DNA of 64,000 bases, taken from JAIYDJ01 sp031400505 (GTDB lineage: Bacteria > Pseudomonadota > Alphaproteobacteria > Rhodobacterales > Rhodobacteraceae). The position numbers and the translations under genes were made by a program. How positions within the stretch are numbered: the first letter of the stretch is position 1; every line of letters begins with the position of its first letter. Under the pieces are notes generated by a model that saw nothing but the letters and a program-made list of their open reading frames with translations, had not been told where the DNA came from and made no database searches. Positions 50,214 through 59,560 of this stretch are shown here, piece by piece. The stretch covers positions 36,357 through 100,356 of the forward strand of contig JANNPZ010000062.1 in the NCBI GenBank assembly GCA_031400505.1, written 5' to 3'.

Positions 50214-51185
50214 ATGAACAGGGGGGATGGGATGAACGGCATTTGGAAGATGATCGGGCAGCGGCTGCTGCTGGGCGTGCTGACCCTGTTCATCATTTCC
50301 GTGGTGATCTTTGGGGCGACCGAGCTCTTGCCGGGCGACCTCGCGCGCGAGCTGCTGGGTCAGTCCGCCACCGAAGAAACCCTCGCCGCACTGCGCGAGC
50401 AGCTTGGCCTGAACGAGCCCGCTTCGGTGCGCTACTGGAACTGGCTGACGGGCGTGCTGCAAGGTGATTTCGGCATGTCGATTGCTACCAACAAGCCGAT
50501 CTCGGAACTGGTTGGCACGCGGCTGGGCAACGCGCTGTTCCTGGCCCTTTATGCCGCAGCCCTTGCTGTGCCGATCTCATTGACGCTGGGCGTGCTGGCG
50601 GCGCTGTGGCGCAATTCGATCTTCGACAGGGCGTCGAACGCGCTGGCACTGACGACGATCTCCTTCCCCGAATTCTTCGTGGCCTATATCTCCGTGCTTT
50701 GGCTGGCCCAAACCGGTCTTTTTCCTTCGATGGTGCGCATCACCCCGTCAACGACGACAGGCGATCTGTTGTATTCGGCCTTCCTTCCTGCACTGACGCT
50801 TACCCTTGTCGTCACCGCCCACATGATGCGGATGACGCGGGCCGCGATCATCAACCTGCTTGCCTCGCCCTATATCGAGATGTCGCGGCTGAAGGGCATG
50901 TCACCGATGCGCGTCGTGCTGCGCCATGCGGTGCCGAATGCGCTGGCCCCTATCATCAACGTGGTGGCGCTCAACCTTGCCTATCTCATTACGGGCGTTG
51001 TGGTGGTCGAGGTGGTCTTTGTCTATCCCGGCCTTGGCCAGTTGATGATCGACGCTGTGACCAACCGCGACATCCCGGTGGTGCAGGCCATCGCGCTGAT
51101 CTTTGCCGCAGCCTACGTCCTGCTCAACCTTCTCGCGGATGTGCTCTCGACGATCACCAACCCGCGCCTGATGCACAGGAAGTAG
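50214..51185 (+). CDS. Dipeptide-type ABC transporter permease (DppB-like)
   Basis: This 323-residue permease has six predicted helices. The DppB N-terminal family motif is present: RLLLGVLTLFIISVVIFGATELLPGDLARELLG (residues about 17-49), then LGLNEPASVRYWNWL. The EAA-type loop is EMSRLKGMSPMRVVLRHAVPNA (about 221-242). ATG 50214 has AGGGGATT upstream; ATG 50232 with GGGGGG is nearly as good. It pairs with the permease at 51190 and is powered by the fused ATPase at 52109. Confidence 0.93.
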   Translation: MNRGDGMNGIWKMIGQRLLLGVLTLFIISVVIFGATELLPGDLARELLGQSATEETLAALREQLGLNEPASVRYWNWLTGVLQGDFGMSIATNKPISELVGTRLGNALFLALYAAALAVPISLTLGVLAALWRNSIFDRASNALALTTISFPEFFVAYISVLWLAQTGLFPSMVRITPSTTTGDLLYSAFLPALTLTLVVTAHMMRMTRAAIINLLASPYIEMSRLKGMSPMRVVLRHAVPNALAPIINVVALNLAYLITGVVVVEVVFVYPGLGQLMIDAVTNRDIPVVQAIALIFAAAYVLLNLLADVLSTITNPRLMHRK

Positions 51186-51189
51186 GATC

Positions 51190-52104
51190 ATGACAATTCT
51201 TCTTTCCATCATCGTCGGGCTGGGACTGTTCTTCATCGTAGGCTATGCCGCCCGCGCCGGATTGCAGGCAGCCGCCCCGGTTCAACACAAACCCACCTTC
51301 CGCGACATGCCCTTGACCGCGTCTTTCGGGCTGGCGGTTATCCTGTTCTACACTGTCGTGGCCTTCCTTGCCCCGGTCATCGCCCCCTTCGGCGAGGGCG
51401 ACGTTCTGGGCGATCAGTACCTGCCATGGGGCTCGCCCTACTACCTTGGCACCGACAGGTTGGGCCGCGACATGCTGACCCGGCTGCTTTATGGCGCGCG
51501 CAACACCGTCGGCATCGCCTTTGCCACAACGGCGCTGGCCTTTGTGCTGGGGTCGGTCCTTGGCATCTGGGCGGCATTGGTGGGTGGTCGGCTGGACCAG
51601 TGGCTGTCGCGCTTCGTCGATGCGCTGATGGCCATTCCGGCGCTGATCTTCTCGCTTTTGCTGCTGACGATCTTCGGCACTTCGGTGCTGACGCTGATCC
51701 TGGTGATCGCCGCCGTCGATGCCACCCGCGTCTACCGGCTGGCCCGGTCCGTCGCCCAAGGCATCGTGGTGATGGATTATATCGAGGCCGCACGTCTGCG
51801 GGGTGAAGGCATGTGGCGCCTGATCCGTCGGGAAATCCTGCCCAATGCCATGGCACCCCTGGTGGCCGAATTCGGCCTGAGGTTCTGCTTTGTGTTCCTC
51901 GCAATCTCGGCGCTGTCGTTCCTTGGTCTTGGGATCAAGCCACCCACCGCCGACTGGGGGTCAATGGTGCGCGAGAACGCGACGCTGATCACCTTTGGCG
52001 ACATCACCCCCCTGCTGCCCGCCGGGGCCATTGCCTTGCTGACGGTGGCGGTGAACTTTGTCGTGGACTGGCAGTTGCACCGCGCCAGCGGGTTGAAAGG
52101 ATAG
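51190..52104 (+). CDS. Dipeptide-type ABC transporter permease (DppC-like)
   Basis: The 304-residue permease has an N-terminal helix and the DppC signature LGTDRLGRDMLTRLLYGARNT (about 87-107). The EAA loop EAARLRGEGMWRLIRREILPNA (about 198-219) and SFLGLGIKPPTADWGSMV near the end are diagnostic for this family. It follows the DppB-like gene by four bases and precedes the ATPase by four bases. Together they form the inner-membrane channel. Confidence 0.94.
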   Translation: MTILLSIIVGLGLFFIVGYAARAGLQAAAPVQHKPTFRDMPLTASFGLAVILFYTVVAFLAPVIAPFGEGDVLGDQYLPWGSPYYLGTDRLGRDMLTRLLYGARNTVGIAFATTALAFVLGSVLGIWAALVGGRLDQWLSRFVDALMAIPALIFSLLLLTIFGTSVLTLILVIAAVDATRVYRLARSVAQGIVVMDYIEAARLRGEGMWRLIRREILPNAMAPLVAEFGLRFCFVFLAISALSFLGLGIKPPTADWGSMVRENATLITFGDITPLLPAGAIALLTVAVNFVVDWQLHRASGLKG

Positions 52105-52108
52105 GTCC

Positions 52109-53734
52109 ATGGAAAAACCGGTGCTTCTGACCATCAAGGGCCTGCAGATCGAAGGGCGTTCCGGCGATGCCTGGCACCCGATCGTCAAGGGCGTTGACCT
52201 GACCCTTCACAAGGGCGAGGTTCTGGGCCTGATCGGGGAATCCGGTGCGGGGAAATCAACGCTGGGTTTGGCGGCGATGGGCTTTGCCCGCGACGGCTGC
52301 CGCATCTCGGGCGGGGCCATCGACTTTGACGGCATCGACCTGCGCACCGCCCCCGAGGCGCAGCGTCGCGGGTTGCGCGGCAAGCGGATCGCCTATGTCG
52401 CGCATTCGGCCGCTGCGAGCTTCAACCCGGCGCACAAGCTGATCGACCAGTATTGCGAAGGCCCCGTGGTCCATGGCGTGATGCCGCGCGAAAAGGCCGA
52501 AGGCGACGCGGTCGAGCTTTATCACCGCATGCGCCTGCCCAACCCCGAAGACATCGGCTTTCGCTATCCGCATCAGGTGTCGGGCGGGCAATTGCAGCGG
52601 GCCATGACCGCCATGGCCATGGCCTGCAGGCCTGACCTGATCATCTTTGACGAGCCGACGACGGCCTTGGATGTGACCACTCAGATCGAGGTGCTGGCCG
52701 CGATCCGCGATATCGTCCGGCAGTTCGGAACGGCGGCGATCTACATCACGCATGACCTTGCCGTGGTGGCTCAGATGGCCGACCGCATCAAGGTGCTGTT
52801 GCGTGGCGACGAGGTAGAGGAAGCCGATACCCGATCGATGCTGACCGCCCCGCGCGAGGAATACACCAAGAGCCTCTGGGCCGTGCGCAGCTTTTCCCGG
52901 GCCGAACAGCCGCCTGCCACCGGCACGCCGGTCGTGTCGGTGCGCAATGTGACGGCGGCCTATGGCGCGGTTGATGTGCTGAGGGATGTCAGCTTCGACA
53001 TCCACGCCCGCCGCACCGTGGCTGTCGTGGGCGAAAGCGGGTCGGGCAAATCCACGACGGCGCGGGTGATCACGGGGCTTTTGCCGCCGCGCAAGGGCCA
53101 GGTCCTGTTCAACGGCAAACCCTTGCCGCCCAGCTTCAAGTCCCGCTCGCGCGAAGAGTTGCGGCAATGCCAGATGATCTACCAGATGGCCGACACCGCG
53201 CTGAACCCCAAGCTGCGCCTGCGCGAACTGATCGGACGCCCGGCCGAGATGTATCTGGGCCTAAAGGGCCGCGCGCTGGAAACCCGCATCCGCGACCTTC
53301 TGGCGTTGATCGAATTGGAGCCGGACAAATACATCGACCGCCTGCCGAGCGAGCTTTCGGGCGGGCAGAAGCAGCGCATCGGCATCGCCCGCGCCCTTGC
53401 CGCCGAGCCGCAGCTGATCATCTGCGACGAGGTGACGAGCGCGCTTGACCAGATCGTGCAGGAAGGCATCCTGAAGCTGCTGGACCGCCTGCAGGGCGAA
53501 TTGAACCTAGCCTACATGTTCATCACCCACGACCTCGCCACGGTGAAGTCCATCGCCGACGAGGTGGTGGTCATGCAGCGCGGCGTCGTGGTCGAACGCG
53601 GACCAAAGGCCGGGCTTTTTTCCGAGCCAAAAGAGGAATACACAAACCTCCTCCTCTCCTCCGTCCCCGAAATGGACCCGGACTGGCTGAACCAGCTGCT
53701 GGCCGCGCGGGGGGGCAAGGCGCAACAGAGCTGA
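52109..53734 (+). CDS. Fused two-domain dipeptide-type ABC ATPase (DppD-DppF)
   Basis: The 541-residue protein contains two complete nucleotide-binding domains. Domain 1 (about 1-270) has Walker A GESGAGKST, signature VSGGQLQRAMTAMA and Walker B LIIFDEPTTALD. Domain 2 (about 275-541) has GESGSGKST, LSGGQKQRIGIARA and LIICDEVTSALD. The Walker B of domain 2 reads DEV rather than DEP, a common variant. The fusion replaces separate DppD and DppF subunits. It is the last gene of the operon; a six-pair GCGCAG/CTGCGC hairpin follows its stop. Confidence 0.94.
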   Translation: MEKPVLLTIKGLQIEGRSGDAWHPIVKGVDLTLHKGEVLGLIGESGAGKSTLGLAAMGFARDGCRISGGAIDFDGIDLRTAPEAQRRGLRGKRIAYVAHSAAASFNPAHKLIDQYCEGPVVHGVMPREKAEGDAVELYHRMRLPNPEDIGFRYPHQVSGGQLQRAMTAMAMACRPDLIIFDEPTTALDVTTQIEVLAAIRDIVRQFGTAAIYITHDLAVVAQMADRIKVLLRGDEVEEADTRSMLTAPREEYTKSLWAVRSFSRAEQPPATGTPVVSVRNVTAAYGAVDVLRDVSFDIHARRTVAVVGESGSGKSTTARVITGLLPPRKGQVLFNGKPLPPSFKSRSREELRQCQMIYQMADTALNPKLRLRELIGRPAEMYLGLKGRALETRIRDLLALIELEPDKYIDRLPSELSGGQKQRIGIARALAAEPQLIICDEVTSALDQIVQEGILKLLDRLQGELNLAYMFITHDLATVKSIADEVVVMQRGVVVERGPKAGLFSEPKEEYTNLLLSSVPEMDPDWLNQLLAARGGKAQQS

Positions 53735-54393
53735 CGCGCGCAGTCTTCTGCGCATCTGGCCATCCTGCGTGGCAGTGATGTTGTGCGGGTGACCAAACAT
53801 GCGGGTTCTTGTCGTTCATCAAGTGATGAATGGCTTAGGTCGGACGTCGTTGTGGTGTACGGGATTTTCGGTCTGTGGACAGGGACCCAAGAACGGTGCC
53901 GCCAATTGCGATCAAGGTCGATCCGCACGATCCGACGTGCCGAACTGTCAAAGGCGGCGTCCGAGGCTGTGGTGCTCTTTCGTAGCCCTCAAAGACATTC
54001 CAAAGCCCCTGCCGCGCTTGCAGGTCAACCGTCGCCCTGCAATCGCGCAGCCTTTGCGATAGCCGCACCGATTTGCCTGGCAGCAGATTGCGGGTTCCTG
54101 TGGTGATCAGGACGGACGCAAAGCTGGGGTCGCAGGCGCTGTTGATTAGCGAAATCACCAGAAAATCGACCTTGTTCGCCCAGGCATGATGGCCTGCCGC
54201 AGAATGCCAGTTGCGCCGCGCAGGTGCGGGGGGCGCGCAATCCGATCAGTCCCGGGGCTAGACCTTTTGACCGAGAAAACTCTGGATCTCATCGCTTGGA
54301 CCAAAGAAAGGCGGCATGATTGGCATCCTGATCAGAATTTGCCATCCGGGCGAAAGGAATAAGCTTGCCCTTGGAATGAATCCTGACCGGTGG
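53735..54393. other. 659-base region without a recognisable gene
   Basis: Apart from a small hairpin at 53738-53753 (GCGCAG, loop TCTT, CTGCGC), which may end the transporter transcript, nothing could be assigned. Short open frames on both strands (for example 53835-54158 minus, encoding ISLINSACDPSFASVLITTG) might be eroded coding DNA, but they lack starts and family motifs. The region separates the dipeptide-type transporter from the minus-strand LysR gene, whose stop is at 54394. Confidence 0.5.
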
Positions 54394-55296
54394 TCAAGAA
54401 TTACCTGAAAACTGAGCCGCGGCTTGCGCCTTGATCCAGTCGGCGAACACTTGCCGGAACGGATGCGCCGGTCGGGTCTGGGGTTCCAGCAGATAGAAAG
54501 CCTCGTCGATGGGCACTTTCAGGGCGAAAGGTGCAATCAGGCGACCTGACGCCAGATCGTCCGCCGCCAGAGAACTGCGCCCCAAGGCGATGCCACCACC
54601 CATCGCCGCGATGCGGAACGCGGTCAGCGAGGTGTCAAGATGCAGGCCCTGCCCCGGATCGACGCCACGCGCCCCGGCCGCACTCAGCCAGACGCCCCAG
54701 CCTTCTTGATAGCCCATCACATGCAATAGACGGTGGCCACGCAGATCGTCCGGGCCCAGCAAATCCTTGCGTCCGACAAAATCGGGGGCGCACAGCGGGG
54801 TGATCGTGTCCCGCGTCAGGCGGGTGCGGGAAAAGCCCGGCCAATCGCCGGTGCCATACTGGATGTCCAGATCGAAGGCATCCTTGTCGAACGGGTCGTT
54901 CCAGACGCTGGAAATCACCCGAACCTGAACCTGCGGATGCGCATCCAGAAAGCCGGGCAGCCGCGAGGACAGCCAGTTGACCGCGAAGGACACGGCGCAG
55001 CGCAGGGTCAGAACCTGACTGCGCCGCCGCCCGAACACCTCACGCGTGCCCTGCGCCAGTCGTTCAAGCGCGTCCTGAACCTTGGGCAGATAGGCCTCGC
55101 CGGATTTCGTCAGCTCCAAACTGCGCGGGCGGCGGATAAACAGGGGCTGATGCAGGTGGAGTTCAAGCGCCTTCACATGCTTTGACACCGCCGCCTGGGT
55201 CAGGTTCAGCTCTGCCCCTGCGTGGGTGAAGCTGAGCGTACGGGCGGCGGCCTCGAAGGCGCGCAGCCAGGTCAGGGGGGGCAGGTCGGACGTCAC
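54394..55296 (-). CDS. LysR-family transcriptional regulator (GcvA-like)
   Basis: From the GTG at 55296, five bases after GGGAG, the protein has 300 residues. The N-terminal winged helix LTWLRAFEAAARTLSFTHAGAELNLTQAAVSKHVKALE (about 7-44) is classical LysR, here of the GcvA-like branch, followed by a periplasmic-binding-like effector domain. An in-frame ATG at 55317 and an open frame to 55434 are alternatives but lack ribosome sites. It is divergent from dmdA with 109 bases between, the usual arrangement for a LysR protein that controls the neighbouring operon. Its effector might be DMSP, acrylate or a CoA product, which is inference. Confidence 0.9.
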   Translation of the reverse strand: MTSDLPPLTWLRAFEAAARTLSFTHAGAELNLTQAAVSKHVKALELHLHQPLFIRRPRSLELTKSGEAYLPKVQDALERLAQGTREVFGRRRSQVLTLRCAVSFAVNWLSSRLPGFLDAHPQVQVRVISSVWNDPFDKDAFDLDIQYGTGDWPGFSRTRLTRDTITPLCAPDFVGRKDLLGPDDLRGHRLLHVMGYQEGWGVWLSAAGARGVDPGQGLHLDTSLTAFRIAAMGGGIALGRSSLAADDLASGRLIAPFALKVPIDEAFYLLEPQTRPAHPFRQVFADWIKAQAAAQFSGNS

Positions 55297-55328
55297 GGCT
55301 ACTCCCAACGCATGCATAACTGTTTGTA

Positions 55329-55341
55329 GGGGCATTACCCC
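55329..55341. promoter_or_regulatory. Possible LysR-regulator binding dyad
   Basis: GGGG-CATTA-CCCC is a perfect four-base dyad, flanked by a wider TAA...TTA symmetry (55318-55338), in the 109-base space between the LysR gene and dmdA. LysR sites are usually loose dyads at such positions. The match is suggestive only. Confidence 0.3.
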
Positions 55342-55405
55342 GCAATTCGTCGTTTGACGCAAGCCCCCCAACAGCCTGATGTGCATCAACCCAGCGGAGC
55401 ACAGC

Positions 55406-56509
55406 ATGTTTTCCTTCCAACCCAACACGCGCATCAGACCTTCCCCGTTTTTCGAGTCTGCCGTTGCGGAAGGGATGAAAACTGCGAACGTCTACAACCG
55501 CATGATCATGCCCACCACCTTTGGCGATCCCGAAGGCGAATACTGGCGGCTGATGAACGGCGTGTCGCAATGGGATGTGGGCGTTGAACGGCAGGTGCAG
55601 TTGAAGGGGCCGGATGCGGCCCGACTGGCGCAGATACTGGCCGTGCGGGACCTGTCGAACTGCAAGGTCGGTCAGGGCAAGTATGTGGCGATCTGCGATC
55701 ACCGGGGGACGATCTTCAACGACCCGATCCTGCTCAAACTGGCTGACGATCTGTTCTGGCTGTCCATCGCCGACAGCGACGTGGAGTTGTGGGCGCGGGC
55801 GATCGCTGCCGAGCGTGGGTTGAACGTCGAGATTTGCGAACCCGACGTCTCGCCCATGGCCCTGCAAGGCCCCAAGGCAGAGGATGTGGTGGCCCATGTG
55901 CTGGGCGACTGGGTGCGGGGGCTGAAGTACTTCTGGTTCAAGGAAACCGAGGTCGACGGCATTCCAGTGGCCGTTCTACGGTCAGGCTGGTCGAAACAGG
56001 GCGGGTTCGAGATTTACCTCAAGGACGGGACCAAAGGCACGCAGCTTTGGAACATCTTCAAGGAGGCGGGCCAGCCCTGGGGCATCGGCCCGGGCGCGCC
56101 TGCGACGCCCGAACGGGTGGAAAGTGGCCTCGTGTCGGTGGGCGGCGATACGGATGACGACACCAACCCCTTCGAGGTGCGGCTGGAGAAGTACATCGAT
56201 CTGCACGTGCCGGACGACACCATCGGCGTGCAGGCCCTGCAGCGGATCAAGGCCGAAGGGATCAAGCGCCACCAGCTTGGCATCGTTCTGGAGGGTGACC
56301 GCCCCGCGCCCTTGGGTGTGCGGCGCGAAGATGTGATGCGCAACGGTGCCCGCATCGGCATGCTGACGAATTGTGTCTGGTCCTACCGGATGAAGGCCAA
56401 CATCGGCTTTGTCCTGATCGACGCGTCGGTTCCCATTGGCGCCGAGGTCACAGTGGCCCGCGGCACCGGCGACACGCGGGGCACGCTTGTCGATATTCCA
56501 TTCCTGTGA
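55406..56509 (+). CDS. dmdA: Probable dimethylsulfoniopropionate demethylase (GcvT-fold)
   Basis: From the ATG at 55406 (GGAG seven bases upstream) the protein has 367 residues, the size of DmdA. DmdA transfers a methyl group from DMSP to tetrahydrofolate, giving methylmercaptopropionate. The sequence has the aminomethyltransferase fold and, as far as I recall the family, DmdA-like blocks: YNRMIMPTTFGDPEGEYWRL, NGVSQWDVGVERQVQL, WSKQGGFEIYL, VESGLVSVGGDTDDDTNPFE and TNCVWSYRMKANIGF. The downstream genes dmdB-like, acuI and a crotonase support the call strongly. Other GcvT-like demethylases remain possible. The stop overlaps the next start (TGATG). Confidence 0.85.
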   Translation: MFSFQPNTRIRPSPFFESAVAEGMKTANVYNRMIMPTTFGDPEGEYWRLMNGVSQWDVGVERQVQLKGPDAARLAQILAVRDLSNCKVGQGKYVAICDHRGTIFNDPILLKLADDLFWLSIADSDVELWARAIAAERGLNVEICEPDVSPMALQGPKAEDVVAHVLGDWVRGLKYFWFKETEVDGIPVAVLRSGWSKQGGFEIYLKDGTKGTQLWNIFKEAGQPWGIGPGAPATPERVESGLVSVGGDTDDDTNPFEVRLEKYIDLHVPDDTIGVQALQRIKAEGIKRHQLGIVLEGDRPAPLGVRREDVMRNGARIGMLTNCVWSYRMKANIGFVLIDASVPIGAEVTVARGTGDTRGTLVDIPFL

Positions 56510-57306
56510 TGCAGGTGCTGCTGCCCCTGATATCGGCGCATCCGCCCGCTGCATGGGGCCGCTGGCTGTTCTGGCTGGGTTTTTATGTGGCGATCCTGGT
56601 GGGCTGGGCAGGCCTGATGCAGATGTCGGCCTCACCCTTGCCCGGTGTGACTGCCGCCGACTACTGGGCCGCGCTGTGCATTTCTGCCGAAACGGCCGAT
56701 CCCTTCGTGCTTTTCGCTATGTGGGGTCTGATGTCGGTTGCGATGATGCTGCCAACCTTTGTGCCCGCGGTGCGGGTCTTTGCCGAGCTTGGGTCGGTCC
56801 GGGCGACTGACGGGGCCGGCATTTCGGCGCTGGTGGTCGGATATGGCGCGGTGTGGCTGGTGTTTTCCGCACTTGCGGCAGCCCTGCAAACGGGCCTTGC
56901 CAAGGCGGGTGCGATGACCGGGGCGGGGCAGACCTTGTCGCCTTGGGTCTCGGTCGGGATTCTAGCGGCAGCCGGGGCCTATCAGTTCAGCCCGGCAAAA
57001 GAAGCCTGCCTTGCCAAGTGCCGTCATCCCCTGATGTTCTTCATGCAGCATTGGGCACCCGGCATGAAGCCCGCCTTCGGGATGGGCGCGCGGCTGGGGG
57101 TCTGGTGCGTCGGATGCTGCTGGCTTTTGATGCTGCTGGGCCTGATCGGCGGGGCGATGAACCTTTTGTGGATGGGGGCCGCCACCCTGTTCATGGTCTT
57201 GGAAAAACTGCCTGAAATCGGGCGCTACCTTACCCAACCGCTTGGAGGCGTGCTGTTGATCGGCGCCGCCGTCCAAGTCGTCTCTGTTTTCTCATCGGGG
57301 GGATGA
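56509..57306 (+). CDS. DUF2182 integral-membrane putative metal-binding protein
   Basis: This 265-residue membrane protein has about seven hydrophobic segments. The DUF2182 hallmarks are the Met-rich helix MWGLMSVAMMLPTFVP at 71-86 and YQFSPAKEACLAKCRHP at about 158-174 with Cys167 and Cys171. The motifs suggest binding of a soft metal such as copper, but no function is established. It sits between dmdA and a DUF1326 gene, coupled to both by overlaps (TGATG and ATGA), so it is an integral part of this operon. DUF2182 and DUF1326 genes are frequent neighbours in other bacteria. Confidence 0.88.
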   Translation: MQVLLPLISAHPPAAWGRWLFWLGFYVAILVGWAGLMQMSASPLPGVTAADYWAALCISAETADPFVLFAMWGLMSVAMMLPTFVPAVRVFAELGSVRATDGAGISALVVGYGAVWLVFSALAAALQTGLAKAGAMTGAGQTLSPWVSVGILAAAGAYQFSPAKEACLAKCRHPLMFFMQHWAPGMKPAFGMGARLGVWCVGCCWLLMLLGLIGGAMNLLWMGAATLFMVLEKLPEIGRYLTQPLGGVLLIGAAVQVVSVFSSGG

Positions 57307-57932
57307 AAATGTCGAAGGTCGTGCCGGAATGGCGCCTGAAAGGCGAGTTGATCCTGAACTGCAATTGCTCGGTATTTTGTCCCTGCGTGGTCAGCTTGGG
57401 CAAGCACCCCCCGACGGAAGGCTACTGTCAGGCGTGGATGGGCGTGCGGATCGATAAGGGGCATTTCGACTGCGAGAACCTCGGCGGTCTGAAAATCGGC
57501 ATGGTCCTCGACATTCCGGGCAACATGGGGCGTGACAACTGGAAAGCCGCTGCCTACTTTGACGAACGCGCCAGCGAGAAGGCCTATGACGGCCTGCATG
57601 CGATCTTCTCGGGCAAGGCGCGCGGGACGACGGGCCTGTTCTCGATGCTGGTGTCCGAGTTTCTGGGTGCACAGCGCGCGCCGGTGGTTTTTGAGACCGA
57701 AGGCCGCAAGCGCCGCCTGATGGTGGGCAAGTTCATTCAGGGTGAGGTCGAGCCGATTGGTGGCCCAGATGCGGAAAAGGAAGTCATGGTGACCAATACC
57801 GGCTACTGGTTGGGCCCCGACATCACCATCGCCACCGCCACCAAGGGCAAGGTTCGCGCCCATGGCCGGGTCTGGGATTTCGACGGGCGTTCCGCCGAGA
57901 TCTGCCAGATCGACTGGCACGGGCCGAACTGA
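57303..57932 (+). CDS. DUF1326 Cys-rich protein
   Basis: The 209-residue soluble protein opens with EWRLKGELILNCNCSVFCPC, the DUF1326 CxCxxxCxC pattern (Cys20, Cys22, Cys26, Cys28), followed by a beta-rich domain. The cysteine cluster implies metal binding. It has no signal peptide. It overlaps the DUF2182 gene by four bases and is two bases from dmdB. Partnering with DUF2182 suggests a membrane-linked metal delivery or sensing unit that serves an enzyme of the pathway. The role is unknown. Confidence 0.87.
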   Translation: MKMSKVVPEWRLKGELILNCNCSVFCPCVVSLGKHPPTEGYCQAWMGVRIDKGHFDCENLGGLKIGMVLDIPGNMGRDNWKAAAYFDERASEKAYDGLHAIFSGKARGTTGLFSMLVSEFLGAQRAPVVFETEGRKRRLMVGKFIQGEVEPIGGPDAEKEVMVTNTGYWLGPDITIATATKGKVRAHGRVWDFDGRSAEICQIDWHGPN

Positions 57933-57934
57933 CC

Positions 57935-59539
57935 ATGCGCGCACATTTTGAATCTGAGCCAAAGGGCCTTGCAAACCATGTGGCGCTGTCACCGCTGTCG
58001 TTCCTGCAGCGCGCGGCAACCGTCTATGCGGACCTTCCCGCAACCAGCTTCGCCGGGCAGACCCGCAGTTGGGCGGATGTCGCAAGCCGGGTCGGGTCCG
58101 TCGCAGCGGGTCTGGCAGCCCATGGGATCGGTCTGGGCGACACGGTCTCGGTCCTGTCGCCAAACCGGCCTGAGATGTTCGAACTGCACTATGCTGTCCC
58201 GATGGCAGGGGGCGTTTTGAACGCGATCAACACGCGGTTGGAGCCTGAAACCATCGCCTATATCCTGGCCCATTCGAACAGTGGTCTGGTTCTGGCCGAC
58301 ACGACCCTGGCGCCGCTGTTGCGCGCAGCCTTTGCGGTGATGGGACGGGCGCTGCCGGTCATCGACATCGGCGCGGACGCGGGGTTTGCCGAGGCGCGCT
58401 ATGAGGATCTGTTGGCGACCGATCCGATGGACTGGGCGCTGCCGGCAGACGAATGGCAGGCGATCACGCTGAACTACACCTCGGGCACCTCGGGGCGGCC
58501 AAAGGGCGTGATCTACCACCATCGCGGAGCGTATCTGATGGCGATGGGCACGGTTGCAGGCTGGTCCGTGCCCGCGCGGCCGACCTATCTGTCGGTCGTG
58601 CCGATGTTCCACTGCAACGGCTGGAACCACCCCTGGGCGATGGCGATCGTTGGGGGGCATATGGTGTTTGCCGCCGACATGGCCCCGCAAACCCTGCTGC
58701 GGACAATGATAGCGCATGGCGTCACGCATCTGGGTGCAGCACCGGTCATCTTGCAGATGATGTGCGAAACCCCCGGCGCACAGCCGTTCTCGCCCCCGGT
58801 CAAGGTGCTGACCGCAGGCGCGCCGCCGCCGCCCGCTGTGTTGGAAAAGGCTGCAGCCCTGGGGCTTGAGGTGATGCAGGTCTACGGGCTGACCGAAACC
58901 TACGACCATATCTCGCAGTGCCTGTGGCGGGATGACTGGGCCGATCTTGGCCCGACCGAACAGGCCGCCAAACAGGCGATGCAGGGCGTGGCCTTTCCGA
59001 TGCTTGAAAGCCTTCGCGTGGTGGACCGTGAAACGGGCCGCGACGTGCCCGCCGACGGGCTGACGCAAGGAGAGATCGCCATTCGCGGCAATACCGTGAT
59101 GAAGGGGTATTACAAGGACCCCGCCGCAACCGAAGCTGCGTTTCAGGGCGGTTGGTTCTGGTCCGGCGATGCGGCGGTCGTGCATCCCGACGGCTATGTC
59201 CAGATCCGCGACCGGTTGAAGGATGTGATCATCTCGGGTGGCGAGAATGTCTCCTCGGTCGAGGTCGAGGCAGTGCTTTACCGCCACCCCGCGATTTTGG
59301 CCGCCGCCGTGGTGGCCCGCCCGCATGACCGCTGGGGCGAGGCACCTTGCGCCTTTGTCGAACTTCGCGCAGGCTCTGATGCAACCGAGGCTGAAGTGAT
59401 CGCGTTCTGCCGCGGTCATCTCGCTGGCTTCAAGACCCCGAAATCTGTGGTGTTTCAAGAGCTTCCAAAGACCGCCACCGGCAAGATCCAGAAATTCATC
59501 CTGCGGGACCGCGCCCGGACGCTCGGCCCTGTCGCGTGA
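57935..59539 (+). CDS. dmdB: Acyl-CoA synthetase, probable methylmercaptopropionate-CoA ligase
   Basis: This 534-residue AMP-forming ligase has LNYTSGTSGRPKGVIYHHRG (about 179-198), VYGLTETYDH, RDRLKDVIISGGENVSSVEVE (about 427) and the C-terminal catalytic Lys in KTATGKIQKFILR. The family activates medium-chain or thio-acids to CoA thioesters. Downstream of dmdA and upstream of a crotonase, it is best explained as DmdB, making MMPA-CoA from methylmercaptopropionate. A general fatty-acyl or propionate ligase is the alternative. It starts two bases after the DUF1326 gene. Confidence 0.83.
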   Translation: MRAHFESEPKGLANHVALSPLSFLQRAATVYADLPATSFAGQTRSWADVASRVGSVAAGLAAHGIGLGDTVSVLSPNRPEMFELHYAVPMAGGVLNAINTRLEPETIAYILAHSNSGLVLADTTLAPLLRAAFAVMGRALPVIDIGADAGFAEARYEDLLATDPMDWALPADEWQAITLNYTSGTSGRPKGVIYHHRGAYLMAMGTVAGWSVPARPTYLSVVPMFHCNGWNHPWAMAIVGGHMVFAADMAPQTLLRTMIAHGVTHLGAAPVILQMMCETPGAQPFSPPVKVLTAGAPPPPAVLEKAAALGLEVMQVYGLTETYDHISQCLWRDDWADLGPTEQAAKQAMQGVAFPMLESLRVVDRETGRDVPADGLTQGEIAIRGNTVMKGYYKDPAATEAAFQGGWFWSGDAAVVHPDGYVQIRDRLKDVIISGGENVSSVEVEAVLYRHPAILAAAVVARPHDRWGEAPCAFVELRAGSDATEAEVIAFCRGHLAGFKTPKSVVFQELPKTATGKIQKFILRDRARTLGPVA

Positions 59540-59560
59540 CCCCAAGACAAGGAGAGACCC

